Shown here: piece by piece, positions 7,760-16,401 of the stretch
Layout of the letters: every line of letters begins with the position of its first letter
Position numbering within the stretch: position 1 is the first letter of the stretch
Source of the DNA: Bacillota bacterium
Lineage (GTDB): Bacteria > Bacillota > Clostridia > Oscillospirales > Oscillospiraceae
Assembly: GCA_023386265.1 (NCBI GenBank)
Contig: JAEWKA010000004.1
Coordinates: 434,001-498,000 of the forward strand
Length of the DNA: 64,000 nt
Direction of reading: 5' to 3'
Program-made: the position numbers and the translations under genes
The notes under the pieces: generated by a model
Told to the model about the DNA's origin: nothing
The model's input: only the letters and a program-made list of their open reading frames with translations
Databases searched by the model: none

Positions 7760-9076
7760 TTAAAAGTTGACTTGCGTACGTTTGTCAATTACGCGCTTTG
7801 CCTTACCCTCGAACCGCTCGATGCTCTTCGGCTCGACCAGCTTCACCTTGCAGGCGATGCCAAGTACGGAATGGATAGCGTCGGTCACCTTCTTTGACAT
7901 TGCTTCGAGCTTTCTGACTTCATCAGTAAAGGTTTCCTCCGTCAGCTCGACAAGAACCGTCAGATTGTCGAGATTGCCGGTTCTTTCAACTATCATCTGA
8001 TAGTACGGCGCGATGCCGTCAAGCTCCATGAGTACGGACTCGATCTGTGACGGGAACACATTGACGCCGCGGATAATGAGCATGTCGTCCGTACGGCCTG
8101 CGGGCTTCATCATGCGGACAAAAGTCCGTCCGCACTCGCATTCGCCGGGGATACGCATCCCTACATCGCGGGTACGATAGCGTATAAGCGGGAGCGCTTC
8201 CTTAGTCATACAGGTGAAGACTATTTCGCCCTCTGTTCCGTCCGGCAGCTGCTCCCCTGTTTCGGGATCGATTATCTCAAGATAGAAGTGATCCTCATTG
8301 ACGTGCAGCCCGTGTTGACATTCGCATTCATAGGCGACTCCGGGTCCGATGACCTCCGAGAGTCCGTAAATATCATATGCTTTGAGGTTCAGTTGTTTTT
8401 CAATTTCTTTCCTCATGTTTTCGGTCCACGGCTCCGCGCCGAAGAAGCCGGCTTTAAGGCTTAGATTATCAGCCGTAATGCCGTTTTGAGCCATATATTC
8501 CGCGATTGTCAGAGCATATGAGGGTGTTGCAAGAATGAAGGTTGGCTTGAAGTCCTCAAGAATTGTAACCTGACGCTTCGTGTTGCCGGTTGAGGCCGGA
8601 ATCGTCGCACAGCCGATGGTTTCTGAGCCAAGTCCCCCGCCGAGGCCCCCCGTGAACAAGCCGTATCCGTAACTGATGTGCCCGATATCGGATTTAGTAA
8701 CGCCGCCGGCGCCTATGGTTCTCGCCATGACCTCACCCCAGAGCTTCATATCGTTCGCGGTATAACCTACAACGGTTTGCTTTCCTGTCGTACCGGATGA
8801 GGCGTGTATCCTGACGACCTCGTCCATAGGGACGGCAAACAGTCCGAAGGGATAATTGTCGCGCAGGTCCTGCTTATAGGTAAACGGCAGCTTAGTTAAG
8901 TCGTCAATGGACTTGATATCCTCCGGTCGCAGACCCATGCTATCAAATCTTTTGCGATACATAGGAACCTTTTCATAAACTCTCTTCACCATTTCGCAAA
9001 GCCTTTCGCTTTGCAGCTCGCGGAGCTTTTCCTTAGGCATCGCCTCCGCTTCTCTGTTGTACATGTGATACGACAA
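7760..9076 (-). CDS. paaK: phenylacetate-CoA ligase family protein
   Basis: The protein has 438 residues, the normal length. AMP-binding enzyme motifs are clear: the phosphate-binding HASSGTTGKQT at about residue 92, YGLSEVIGPG in the middle, and the YRTRDVG hinge before the C-terminal subdomain. These enzymes use ATP to activate phenylacetate or a related aryl acid to its CoA thioester via an acyl-adenylate in the cytoplasm. No phenylacetate oxygenase genes are present, so an anaerobic role is likely, for example with aryl acids from aromatic amino acid oxidation. It is the first gene of a two-gene operon with the ACT protein. Confidence 0.88.
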   Translation of the reverse strand: MSYHMYNREAEAMPKEKLRELQSERLCEMVKRVYEKVPMYRKRFDSMGLRPEDIKSIDDLTKLPFTYKQDLRDNYPFGLFAVPMDEVVRIHASSGTTGKQTVVGYTANDMKLWGEVMARTIGAGGVTKSDIGHISYGYGLFTGGLGGGLGSETIGCATIPASTGNTKRQVTILEDFKPTFILATPSYALTIAEYMAQNGITADNLSLKAGFFGAEPWTENMRKEIEKQLNLKAYDIYGLSEVIGPGVAYECECQHGLHVNEDHFYLEIIDPETGEQLPDGTEGEIVFTCMTKEALPLIRYRTRDVGMRIPGECECGRTFVRMMKPAGRTDDMLIIRGVNVFPSQIESVLMELDGIAPYYQMIVERTGNLDNLTVLVELTEETFTDEVRKLEAMSKKVTDAIHSVLGIACKVKLVEPKSIERFEGKAKRVIDKRTQVNF

Positions 9077-9160
9077 TTTAATACCTTCTTTACTGTTTAT
9101 TTATCGAATACTCCGCCATTTTACGGAAATGTCTGCGCTGTTCATGGTTTTATACTAAAA

Positions 9161-9192
9161 AAAGCCCCGCAGCGAGTTTGCTGCGGGGCTTT
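9161..9192 (-). terminator. terminator after the small ORF at 9217-9321
   Basis: A perfect 13-bp GC-rich stem (GCCCCGCAGC/GCTGCGGGGC) with a loop of 6 nt. On the minus strand it is followed by TTTTTTT. It lies 25 bases after the stop of the 34-residue ORF and upstream of paaK, so it marks the end of a separate transcript. Confidence 0.8.
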
Positions 9193-9216
9193 CATTAATC
9201 GATTTCGCTCGATTCA

Positions 9217-9321
9217 TTACCCGTTATCAGACAAACTCATATAAGCCTTACCGAAGAAAAAGCCGGTAAAGCTGAAGCTAAACGAGAAAGCCTGTTGAGT
9301 TCTGTCAATACTATAATTCAT
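9217..9321 (-). CDS. putative small protein of 34 residues
   Basis: An ATG at 9321 opens a 34-codon frame ending in TAA at 9217-9219. A GGAG ribosome binding site (9329-9332) lies 7 bases before the ATG, and a strong intrinsic terminator follows 25 bases after the stop. Two TATAAT-like boxes lie upstream near 9345-9360. The product begins MNYSIDRTQQ and has alternating FSFSFSF then GFFFGK, giving a hydrophobic, phenylalanine-rich centre. I do not recognise a family. The start signal, stop and terminator make a small gene plausible, but a noncoding transcript is the main alternative. Confidence 0.45.
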   Translation of the reverse strand: MNYSIDRTQQAFSFSFSFTGFFFGKAYMSLSDNG

Positions 9322-9543
9322 AATGAATCTCCATAGAACTATTATAAGTGGATTATAACATGGCAAAAGCCTAAAAGAAAGTGTCAGTTTTAACAATTCT
9401 CGGGATTATTACATCAGTTTTATGCATAACTTCTTAAACAATGACACGAACACCGCTTCAATCTCATCAATAATTATCTATATTTCATACGAAATCAACA
9501 AAAGTGCATCGGTATCACGTGTCGAATTAAGAGCACTAAACTA

Positions 9544-9572
9544 TTGACTTTATTGTGATAAAGATTTAAAAT
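9544..9572 (+). promoter_or_regulatory. promoter of the liv operon
   Basis: TTGACT, a 17-bp spacer and TAAAAT. The predicted start near 9579 gives a leader of about 110 nt before the liv binding-protein gene. Confidence 0.65.
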
Positions 9573-9616
9573 GTCAGCATTGACCATATAATATTTATTC
9601 GTTTTAACAGATACCC

Positions 9617-9648
9617 AAGATGGCTTCGTTCTCTTGCGGAGTCATTTT
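9617..9648 (+). terminator. terminator-like hairpin in the liv leader
   Basis: A 12-bp stem with several G-U pairs (arms 9617-9628 and 9637-9648) overlaps a run of six Ts. It lies between the promoter and the AGGAGG site of the binding-protein gene, so it would stop transcription in the leader unless prevented. It may be an attenuator. Confidence 0.45.
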
Positions 9649-9687
9649 TTGTATAAGTTTACACCAATCAATTTAGGAGGATGAAAA

Positions 9688-10908
9688 ATGAAAAAGTTCC
9701 TGAGCATCGCGCTTATCCTTGTGCTCATCGTCGGCTGCTTCGCGGCATGTGGCAGCAAGACCACCGGCGATAAGACAACTGAAAGCGCAGCCCCTTCAAG
9801 TGCAGCAGCTTCCGGCGATACAATTAAGGTCGGAATCATCGGCTGCCAGACCGGAGACTACGCCCAGTACGGCGTCAGCGTTATGAACGGTGCAACACTT
9901 TACATCGATCAGCTTAACGCAAATGGCGGTATAGGCGGCAAACAGGTAGAAATTGTAAACTATGACAACAAGGGCGACAGCCAGGAAGCCATTAACGCTT
10001 TCAACCGTGCTGTTGACGAAGGTATCACTGCCCTCATCGGCGACGTTCTTTCCGGAAACACTATGGCTGTTGTCGGCGAAGCGGCTCCCCTCAACATGCC
10101 CATGATTACCGCCAGCGCAACCGCTGATGGTGTCACCTATGATTCCGAATCTGACACTGTTTACACCAATGTATTCCGCACCTGCTTCACCGACCCCTTC
10201 CAGGGCGAGAAAATGGCAAACTACGCAAGCGAGAAGCTTTCAGCTAAGACCGCTGCCGTTATCTATGAAACCGGCAACGACTACGCTGTCGGCGTTAAGG
10301 ACGCTTTCATCGCAAAGTGCAAAGAGCTCGGCATCGAAGTAGTTGATGAAGAAGGCTATGCTACCGGCGACGTCGATTTCAAAAGCCAGCTCACAACTAT
10401 CGCTTCCAAGAACCCCGATGTACTTTTCTTCCCCAACTACTATGAAGACGACGGTCTCATAGTCACTCAGGCTCGCGAAGTCGGCATCAAGGCAACCTTT
10501 ATCGGCTCCGACGGTATGAGCGGCGTTTCCGCATACGCTTCCGCAGCTGACCTTGAAGGCACTGTCTACTGCTCAGGCTATGCTCCTGCCAGCACCGACA
10601 TAGTCAAGACCTTTGAAGCAGCATACACCGCAAAATACGGCAAAGACACACTCAACATGTTCTCCGCTAACGCTTATGACGCTGCAATGGTTCTCTGCAA
10701 CGCACTCCAGATTGCCGAGGACGCAGGTCTTACCGCCGGCACAGACGAGTACAAGCAGGCTGTTATCGACGCTATCCGCGACAAGAGCGCTGATCTCGAA
10801 TGCATCACCAGCAAGGGCTACTCTTTTGACGAGCACAATAACCCCGTTAAGGATGCTAACATCATGAAGCTTGTTGGCGGCGTAGAAACCTTCATCGAAA
10901 CATATTAA
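9688..10908 (+). CDS. livK: branched-chain amino acid ABC transporter substrate-binding lipoprotein
   Basis: The protein has 406 residues. A lipoprotein signal peptide (MKKFLSIALILVLIVG) ends in FAAC, placing the lipidated cysteine near residue 21, followed by a Ser/Thr/Ala linker. The mature part is a periplasmic-binding-protein type I fold (KVGIIGCQTGDYAQYG) of the Leu/Ile/Val-binding family. It captures a branched-chain or related amino acid outside the membrane and delivers it to LivHM. Start: ATG after TTTAGGAGGATG. It is the first gene of livKHMGF. A hairpin after it probably lets this gene be expressed above the permease genes. The exact ligand cannot be read. Confidence 0.93.
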   Translation: MKKFLSIALILVLIVGCFAACGSKTTGDKTTESAAPSSAAASGDTIKVGIIGCQTGDYAQYGVSVMNGATLYIDQLNANGGIGGKQVEIVNYDNKGDSQEAINAFNRAVDEGITALIGDVLSGNTMAVVGEAAPLNMPMITASATADGVTYDSESDTVYTNVFRTCFTDPFQGEKMANYASEKLSAKTAAVIYETGNDYAVGVKDAFIAKCKELGIEVVDEEGYATGDVDFKSQLTTIASKNPDVLFFPNYYEDDGLIVTQAREVGIKATFIGSDGMSGVSAYASAADLEGTVYCSGYAPASTDIVKTFEAAYTAKYGKDTLNMFSANAYDAAMVLCNALQIAEDAGLTAGTDEYKQAVIDAIRDKSADLECITSKGYSFDEHNNPVKDANIMKLVGGVETFIETY

Positions 10909-10931
10909 TAAAACACTATACCTGAACGATA

Positions 10932-10964
10932 CTTTGTGCGGGAAGTTTATCTTCCCGCACAAAG
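10932..10964 (+). terminator. intercistronic hairpin between livK and livH
   Basis: A perfect 14-bp stem (CTTTGTGCGGGAAG and complement, loop TTTAT) without a strong T-run after it. It is probably an mRNA-stabilising or partial-termination element that raises the binding protein over the permeases. Confidence 0.7.
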
Positions 10965-11084
10965 GCATTTACTTTTATAACTCTTTCCGGTGCGGACGCC
11001 CGATGGGTGGACCTAAAACAGCTGCTTTTGGGGCCAGCCATCAAGCGTCTGCGAAAAACTTTTACAGAGAGGACGAAAATATAT

Positions 11085-11963
11085 ATGTCCCTTGTACTCA
11101 GCCAACTGATAAACGGACTTCAATCCGGCAGTATCTATGCTCTGATAGCTATCGGCTACAGCATGGTATATGGCATCATCCTACTACTGAACTTCGCGCA
11201 CGGCGATGTAATAATGGTCGGTGCTTATGTAGCGTGGCTCGTAGTTGTCAATTTATCTCTCCCTCCCGCTTTAGCGATTGCACTTGCAATTATCGCCTGT
11301 ACCTTACTCGGAGTGGTGATTGAAAAAGTTGCCTATACTCCGCTCCGCAAGGCTCCCCGCCTGTCACTTCTGATAACGGCTATCGGAATCTCTTTCCTTC
11401 TCGAAAACCTTGCACAGCTCGCTTTCGGCGCGGGTGCTCAAAACGTTCCAGCTCTTATTACGGGGCCCTCGCTTAACCTTTTCGGGCAGCGCATCGGCTT
11501 TACGGCTGTACTGACGATCATCGTTTCAGTTATCGCGATGATTGGGCTGACTTTCCTTATCAAGAGAACAAAAATGGGTAAAGCAATGCGTGCCGTATCA
11601 GAAGATATGGGAACAGCTCAGCTCATGGGCATCAATGTCAACAGCACAATCAGCTTCACCTTCGCCGTTGGCAGTGCACTGGCCGGTATCGGTTCCGTTC
11701 TCTATAGCTGCGCTTATCCCCAGGCAGCCCCCACTATGGGCTCAATGCTGGGTCTAAAGGCCTTTGTCGCGGCAGTCCTCGGTGGAATCGGCTCAATCCC
11801 CGGCGCCATGATAGGCGGCTTTGCAATCGGTATCGCTGAAGCTATCGTTTCCGCAATCGGCCTCTCCGTCTGGAAAGACGGCGTTGTATTCGCGATACTT
11901 ATTATTGTCCTCATTTTCAAGCCCACAGGTATTCTGGGTAAGAAAATTAACGAGAAAGTTTAA
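11085..11963 (+). CDS. livH: branched-chain amino acid ABC transporter permease LivH
   Basis: The protein has 292 residues from the ATG at 11085, which has AGAGAGGA upstream and begins MSLVLSQLINGLQSGSIYAL, the family N-terminus. An earlier in-frame start would add unrelated residues. It has about eight membrane segments and the conserved LNFAHGDVIMVGAY. The EAA-like loop MGINVNSTISFTFA in the second half contacts the ATPases. It is one half of the membrane channel with LivM. It lies 12 bases upstream of livM. Confidence 0.93.
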   Translation: MSLVLSQLINGLQSGSIYALIAIGYSMVYGIILLLNFAHGDVIMVGAYVAWLVVVNLSLPPALAIALAIIACTLLGVVIEKVAYTPLRKAPRLSLLITAIGISFLLENLAQLAFGAGAQNVPALITGPSLNLFGQRIGFTAVLTIIVSVIAMIGLTFLIKRTKMGKAMRAVSEDMGTAQLMGINVNSTISFTFAVGSALAGIGSVLYSCAYPQAAPTMGSMLGLKAFVAAVLGGIGSIPGAMIGGFAIGIAEAIVSAIGLSVWKDGVVFAILIIVLIFKPTGILGKKINEKV

Positions 11964-11975
11964 GGGGGCGGTTTT

Positions 11976-13028
11976 GTGAAAAAGAACTCAACTATAATCC
12001 CGATGCCGCTTCGATATCTTATAAATATTCTTCTTTTTGCGGCCTTCCTGTTTGTTATGAATACACTCATAACGGGTGGAACGATTTCCAAGTATTATTC
12101 CGGCGTCATTTCATCAATCGGTATCAGCATCATCCTTGCCGTGTCTCTTAATGTGGCAACAGGTTATTTGGGACAGCTCCCTCTCGGACACGCAGGTTTT
12201 ATGGCGGTCGGAGCATATACCTCCGCACTCATAATGAAGGCCGCGGCAGGTTCTTTGATTTCTTTCCCCTTGGCGCTGTTGGCGGGAGGTCTTGTCGCCG
12301 CGCTGTTCGGTCTTCTAATCGGCATCCCCGCGTTGAGGCTCAAGGGAGATTATCTTGCGATACTGACGCTTGGCTTCGGCGAAATTATTCGGGTCGTGCT
12401 TTTGAATATTGACAATGTTCTGGGCTTTAAGTTCACAAACGGAGCAGCCGGACTTCAGAAGATTCCAAAAACAACGACCTTCCTAATCACCTTCATCTGT
12501 GTCGGTGTCACCTGCTTTGTCATCCACACGATGATGAAGTCACGCCACGGCAGGGCGATTCTCTCTATACGCGAAAATGAGATTGCTGCGGAATCCTGCG
12601 GTATCAACACCACCTATTATAAAACTCTCGGCTTTGTCGTATCCGCGTTTTTCGCGGGTGTTGCCGGCGGCCTTTACGCGGGCAACATCGGTATTCTGAA
12701 CCCCTCCGCTTTCGGCTTTATGAAGTCCATTGAAATATTGGTCATGGTCGTTCTCGGCGGCATGGGCAGTATGCTTGGCAGCGTTTTGAGCGGCGGTGTT
12801 CTAACCGCTCTTCCTGAGCTCCTCCGTGATTTTGATAAATATCGTATGGTCGTTTACTCCCTTGTCCTCGTCGCGGTTATGATTTTCAAGCCGACCGGAC
12901 TTATGGGAACCTACGACTTCTCGCTTAATGGTCTTCTCGATAAGCTCATCCTCAGACTTAAGGGCGGTAAAGGTGACGGCGGCGGAAAAGCTGTTCTGAC
13001 TGAAAAGGAGGGCAAGGCAAATGAGTAA
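11976..13028 (+). CDS. livM: branched-chain amino acid ABC transporter permease LivM
   Basis: The protein has 350 residues, starting at a GTG after GGGGGCGG. It has eight or more membrane segments, the family motif YLGQLPLGHAGFMAVGAY, and the EAA-type loop CGINTTYYKTLGFVVSAF. It forms the transport channel with LivH. Its last 8 bases overlap the start of livG, which implies translational coupling. Confidence 0.93.
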   Translation: MKKNSTIIPMPLRYLINILLFAAFLFVMNTLITGGTISKYYSGVISSIGISIILAVSLNVATGYLGQLPLGHAGFMAVGAYTSALIMKAAAGSLISFPLALLAGGLVAALFGLLIGIPALRLKGDYLAILTLGFGEIIRVVLLNIDNVLGFKFTNGAAGLQKIPKTTTFLITFICVGVTCFVIHTMMKSRHGRAILSIRENEIAAESCGINTTYYKTLGFVVSAFFAGVAGGLYAGNIGILNPSAFGFMKSIEILVMVVLGGMGSMLGSVLSGGVLTALPELLRDFDKYRMVVYSLVLVAVMIFKPTGLMGTYDFSLNGLLDKLILRLKGGKGDGGGKAVLTEKEGKANE

Positions 13029-13875
13029 ATTTCAGAGAGAACCCGTGAAGCTTGTTCCTGTCCCCTCCCCGAACATCATACCCGAACGGGACGTTGACAA
13101 GACCCCTATACTCGAAGTCTCTCACCTCGGTATCGACTTCGGCGGTTTGACAGCTGTCGACGATTTTAATATGGCGATTGGCAGAACCGAGATTGCCGGT
13201 CTTATCGGCCCGAACGGCGCGGGAAAAACGACTGTTTTCAACCTGCTCACAAAGGTTTATCAGCCGACGCGCGGAACAATCATGCTAGACGGCAGAGATA
13301 CCGCCGGAATGAACACCATTCAGGTTAATAAGCTCGGTATAGCGAGAACCTTTCAGAATATAAGACTTTTCAAGGCGCTTTCCGTTATGGATAACGTTCT
13401 CATAGGTTTGCATAACGAAATGGATTATCATCTTCCCAGCGCTGTTTTAAGGTTTCCCTCCTACTGGAGAAGCGAGAAAATTGCAAAAGGACGTGCCTTG
13501 GAGCTTCTTTCGATTTTTGACATGCAGGATTTAGCGGACGCGAAGGCAGGTTCCCTGCCCTACGGCGCACAGCGCAGACTCGAAATTGTACGTGCACTCG
13601 GCACGAACCCCTCGCTTCTTCTTCTCGATGAGCCGGCTGCGGGCATGAACCCCTCCGAAACGACGGAGCTTATGGAGAACATCCAGAAGATACGCGATAC
13701 TTTTAAAATCGCTATAATGCTTATTGAGCACGATATGAGTCTTGTCATGGGCATCTGCGAGGGCATCGGTGTGCTTAACTACGGAAAGGTCATCGCAAAG
13801 GGCTCGCCGGAGGATATCCAGTCTAACCCAAAGGTCATCGAGGCTTACCTGGGCAAGAAAAAGGAGGCTAACTGA
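13021..13875 (+). CDS. livG: branched-chain amino acid ABC transporter ATP-binding protein LivG
   Basis: The protein has 284 residues with Walker A GPNGAGKTT near residue 62 and Walker B LLLLDEPAAGMNPSE. The signature is degenerate: LPYGAQRRLEI replaces LSGGQQ, as is usual in LivG. An N-terminal extension of about 25 residues precedes the core. Ribosome binding site GGAGGG. It powers uptake together with LivF. Confidence 0.93.
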   Translation: MSKFQREPVKLVPVPSPNIIPERDVDKTPILEVSHLGIDFGGLTAVDDFNMAIGRTEIAGLIGPNGAGKTTVFNLLTKVYQPTRGTIMLDGRDTAGMNTIQVNKLGIARTFQNIRLFKALSVMDNVLIGLHNEMDYHLPSAVLRFPSYWRSEKIAKGRALELLSIFDMQDLADAKAGSLPYGAQRRLEIVRALGTNPSLLLLDEPAAGMNPSETTELMENIQKIRDTFKIAIMLIEHDMSLVMGICEGIGVLNYGKVIAKGSPEDIQSNPKVIEAYLGKKKEAN

Positions 13876-13878
13876 CGT

Positions 13879-14580
13879 ATGCTGAAAGTCAATGACATTA
13901 ACGTATTTTACGGCAGTATCCACGCCATTAAGGGCGTATCCTTTGAGGTCAACAAGGGTGAAATCGTGACCCTTATCGGTGCCAACGGCGCTGGAAAATC
14001 AACCATCCTAAATACTGTTTCGGGACTTCTCAGAAGCAAAACGGGCTCAATAACCTTCATTGACAAGCCCATCAGCAATCTTGTCCCGCACAAGATTGTT
14101 GCATCAGGCCTTGCGCAGGTTCCTGAAGGCCGCAGAGTATTTCTCGGTATGACCGTTGAGGAAAACCTTGAAATGGGCGCGTTCACAAGAAAAACGAGTG
14201 AGGTCAGCGATTCTCTGGAAAACGTCTTCGTACGTTTCCCCCGTCTTAAGGAACGTAGAAAACAGATTGCAGGCACGCTTTCCGGCGGAGAGCAGCAGAT
14301 GCTCGCGATGGGCAGAGCACTAATGTCTAAGCCGGAGCTTCTAATGCTGGACGAACCCTCGATGGGGCTTGCTCCCCTGCTGGTCGAGCAGATTTTTGAT
14401 ATCATCAAGGAGCTTAACGATGCGGGCACGACGATACTTCTCGTCGAGCAGAATGCGCAGATGGCGCTTTCGATTGCCGACAGAGGCTATGTCCTTGAGA
14501 CCGGAAACATAGTAACAAGCGCACAGGCATCTGACCTTTTGAATAACGACGCCGTTAAAAAAGCATACCTTGGCGGTTGA
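13879..14580 (+). CDS. livF: branched-chain amino acid ABC transporter ATP-binding protein LivF
   Basis: The protein has 233 residues with Walker A GANGAGKST, the Q-loop region containing AQVPEGRRVFLGMTVEENL, signature LSGGEQQ and Walker B LLMLDEPSMGLAP. PEGRR and EENL are LivF hallmarks. It begins 3 bases after livG and ends the operon, followed by a strong terminator. Confidence 0.93.
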   Translation: MLKVNDINVFYGSIHAIKGVSFEVNKGEIVTLIGANGAGKSTILNTVSGLLRSKTGSITFIDKPISNLVPHKIVASGLAQVPEGRRVFLGMTVEENLEMGAFTRKTSEVSDSLENVFVRFPRLKERRKQIAGTLSGGEQQMLAMGRALMSKPELLMLDEPSMGLAPLLVEQIFDIIKELNDAGTTILLVEQNAQMALSIADRGYVLETGNIVTSAQASDLLNNDAVKKAYLGG

Positions 14581-14588
14581 ACTAAAGC

Positions 14589-14623
14589 GCCCGCCATACC
14601 CGCGAGTTATGGGTATGGCGGGC
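14589..14623 (+). terminator. terminator of the liv operon
   Basis: A perfect 13-bp GC-rich stem (GCCCGCCATACCC and complement, 9-nt loop) begins 9 bases after the livF stop and is followed by TTT. Confidence 0.75.
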
Positions 14624-14632
14624 TTTGCGCTA

Positions 14633-14662
14633 TTGACTTGAACTCACAAAATGTTGTATACT
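14633..14662 (+). promoter_or_regulatory. promoter of the glycosyltransferase gene cluster
   Basis: TTGACT, an 18-bp spacer and TATACT, followed by TGGCAAAG. Nearly the same TATACT-GGCAAAG block follows the tRNA-cluster promoter at 41721-41749. Confidence 0.6.
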
Positions 14663-14757
14663 TGGCAAAGTGGTCCAATATGCAGAGTGTGAAATTGACC
14701 GATTCTAAATATTTGAGCCCGGTTTTAGGGCAATCCCTCTGAAGGGCAGGCGGTAGC

Positions 14758-15849
14758 TTGAATGTTCTTTATCTGATAAATTATGCCGGCAAGGCCGGTA
14801 CCGAAAAATACGTTGAAAACCTAATTCGCCTCGGAAAAGGCAAGATGAACCCTTTTTTCGCCTATAATATCGAGGGCGAGCTGTCACAGAAAATGAAAGA
14901 CGCCGGTGTCCCCTCCTTACAGGTTGAAATGAGCTGGCGCTCCATGTTTTCCGCAGCAAAAAAGCTCGCTGAATACTGCCGCCATAACGGCATCGACGTG
15001 ATTCACGCCCAGTATCCGAGAGAAAATATAATCGCGCTTATCTCAAAGCGGTTCTATGATAAGCCTCGTGTCGTTCTGACAAACCACCTCACTCTGCGGC
15101 TTTCGGGAGCTTCCGGCTTTATCTGGCGCATGCTCAACAGGCATTTTACGCCGAAAAACCACCGCATAATCGCCGTCTGCAACGAGGGACGGGACATTAT
15201 GATTGATAACGGTGTGAAACCCGAACGCATTGCCGTCATCTTTAACGGCATAGAGCCTGCGGACAAACCCGTGAGGTCCGAAGCAATCCGCAAGGAACTT
15301 GCACTTTCGGACGACTGTTTTATCATGGCAATACTCGCAAGATTTGCGCCGGAAAAAGGGCTCTCCTTTCTTTTAGATTCCCTCGTGGAACTTAAAAAGA
15401 ATACGGACAGACCATTCGCGTGCCTGATCTGCGGTGACGGAGAGCTATTCGGAGAGATAAAAAGCAAAATCTCGGAGTTTCACCTCGAAAACGAATGCCG
15501 CCTGCTGGGATTCCGCAAAGACACACGTGATATACTGCTAGGCTCGGACATTTATCTCTGCTCCTCAAGCTGCAATGAGGCAATGAGCTTTGCGATACTC
15601 GAAGCGATGAATGCGGGTCTTCCGCTCGTCGTTACCGATGTCGGCGGAAACCGCGACCTTGCCGAAACCGGTATACAGTGTGGCTTTGTCAGTCAGTACG
15701 GTGATATTAATGCCTTTAACTCTAACATTAAGCGCTTTTTGGGCAACCCTTCTCTAAGGGACAAGTATTCGGCCCTGGCGGTCGAAAAGATTGTAAAATA
15801 CTTTGACTTGAATAAGCTGGCGGATGATGTTTTCGCCGCATACAACTAA
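14758..15849 (+). CDS. GT4-type glycosyltransferase
   Basis: The protein has 363 residues with the GT-B fold of family 4. The N-terminal domain has the glycine-rich donor-side loop (YAGKAGTEKYV). The C-terminal domain has ARFAPEKGLSFLL and the ESF-type ExxxxxxxE region NEAMSFAILEAMNAGLPLVV with VGG following. It transfers a sugar from a nucleotide donor during cell-surface polysaccharide assembly at the cytoplasmic face. The start is TTG at 14758 after an AGGGCAGGCGG stretch; the next in-frame ATG would remove conserved strands. It is the first gene of a surface-polysaccharide set with the DUF4330 and O-antigen-ligase-like genes. Confidence 0.85.
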   Translation: MNVLYLINYAGKAGTEKYVENLIRLGKGKMNPFFAYNIEGELSQKMKDAGVPSLQVEMSWRSMFSAAKKLAEYCRHNGIDVIHAQYPRENIIALISKRFYDKPRVVLTNHLTLRLSGASGFIWRMLNRHFTPKNHRIIAVCNEGRDIMIDNGVKPERIAVIFNGIEPADKPVRSEAIRKELALSDDCFIMAILARFAPEKGLSFLLDSLVELKKNTDRPFACLICGDGELFGEIKSKISEFHLENECRLLGFRKDTRDILLGSDIYLCSSSCNEAMSFAILEAMNAGLPLVVTDVGGNRDLAETGIQCGFVSQYGDINAFNSNIKRFLGNPSLRDKYSALAVEKIVKYFDLNKLADDVFAAYN

Positions 15850-15872
15850 AGTCTGAAAGAAGGAAACACAAA

Positions 15873-16355
15873 ATGATAGATAAAAACGGAAAGCTCTTTG
15901 GAAAGATAAATCTCATCGATTTCGCTATCGTTCTCGTCCTTATCGCTCTCGTCGCATTCGTCGCTTTGAAGGTCGTTGACAAGGGAAATGAAGGCACAAG
16001 CCTCTCGCAGGTGCGTATCAGCTTCTTTGGAGATGAAACTCCCGATTATGTCGCGAAAGTTCTTGAAGAAGGAACAAGCGTCATGGACTCGACCGAAAAA
16101 GTGACTCTCGGAACTGTCGAGAGCTTCGAGGTCGGCGCACCTATCGGCTATGAAACGGATACTAAAGGCGAGATTCAGCAGGTCATCAGGCAGGGTTACA
16201 ATTCTGTATCCATAAATGTTCTCGGCAAGGGTGAAATTACCGAACACGGCGTTACAATTGATGGTGTGCTCTATGGTGTCGGTCATACGCTCACGATCTA
16301 TGCCGGAAAAGCAAAGCTTTTTCTGAAAATCAGCGGCATCGAGGCTGTTTCTTAG
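15873..16355 (+). CDS. DUF4330 family membrane-anchored protein
   Basis: The protein has 160 residues. A short cytoplasmic start (IDKNGKLFGKINLIDFA) leads into one membrane helix at about residues 16-38. The rest, about 120 residues, is predicted outside the membrane. LFGKINLIDF is the mark of DUF4330. Function is unknown; the family often lies beside glycosyltransferases and polysaccharide polymerases. Good ribosome binding site GAAGGA. Confidence 0.75.
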   Translation: MIDKNGKLFGKINLIDFAIVLVLIALVAFVALKVVDKGNEGTSLSQVRISFFGDETPDYVAKVLEEGTSVMDSTEKVTLGTVESFEVGAPIGYETDTKGEIQQVIRQGYNSVSINVLGKGEITEHGVTIDGVLYGVGHTLTIYAGKAKLFLKISGIEAVS

Positions 16356-16401
16356 CCGAGGCTTAACCCCTAAATAAATCCTATGAAAGCGGGGTGGCTT
16401 T

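Larger units (their letters stand above)
9322..9687. other. regulatory intergenic region upstream of the liv operon
   Basis: This 366-base region contains the upstream signals of the small minus-strand ORF, the liv promoter (9544-9572) and the liv leader with a terminator-like hairpin (9617-9648). The part at 9370-9540 is AT-rich and holds no recognised gene or RNA. Confidence 0.5.

Noticed and set aside
9544..9687. A T-box controlling the liv operon
   Set aside because: The leader is only about 110 nt and lacks the T-box antiterminator sequence.
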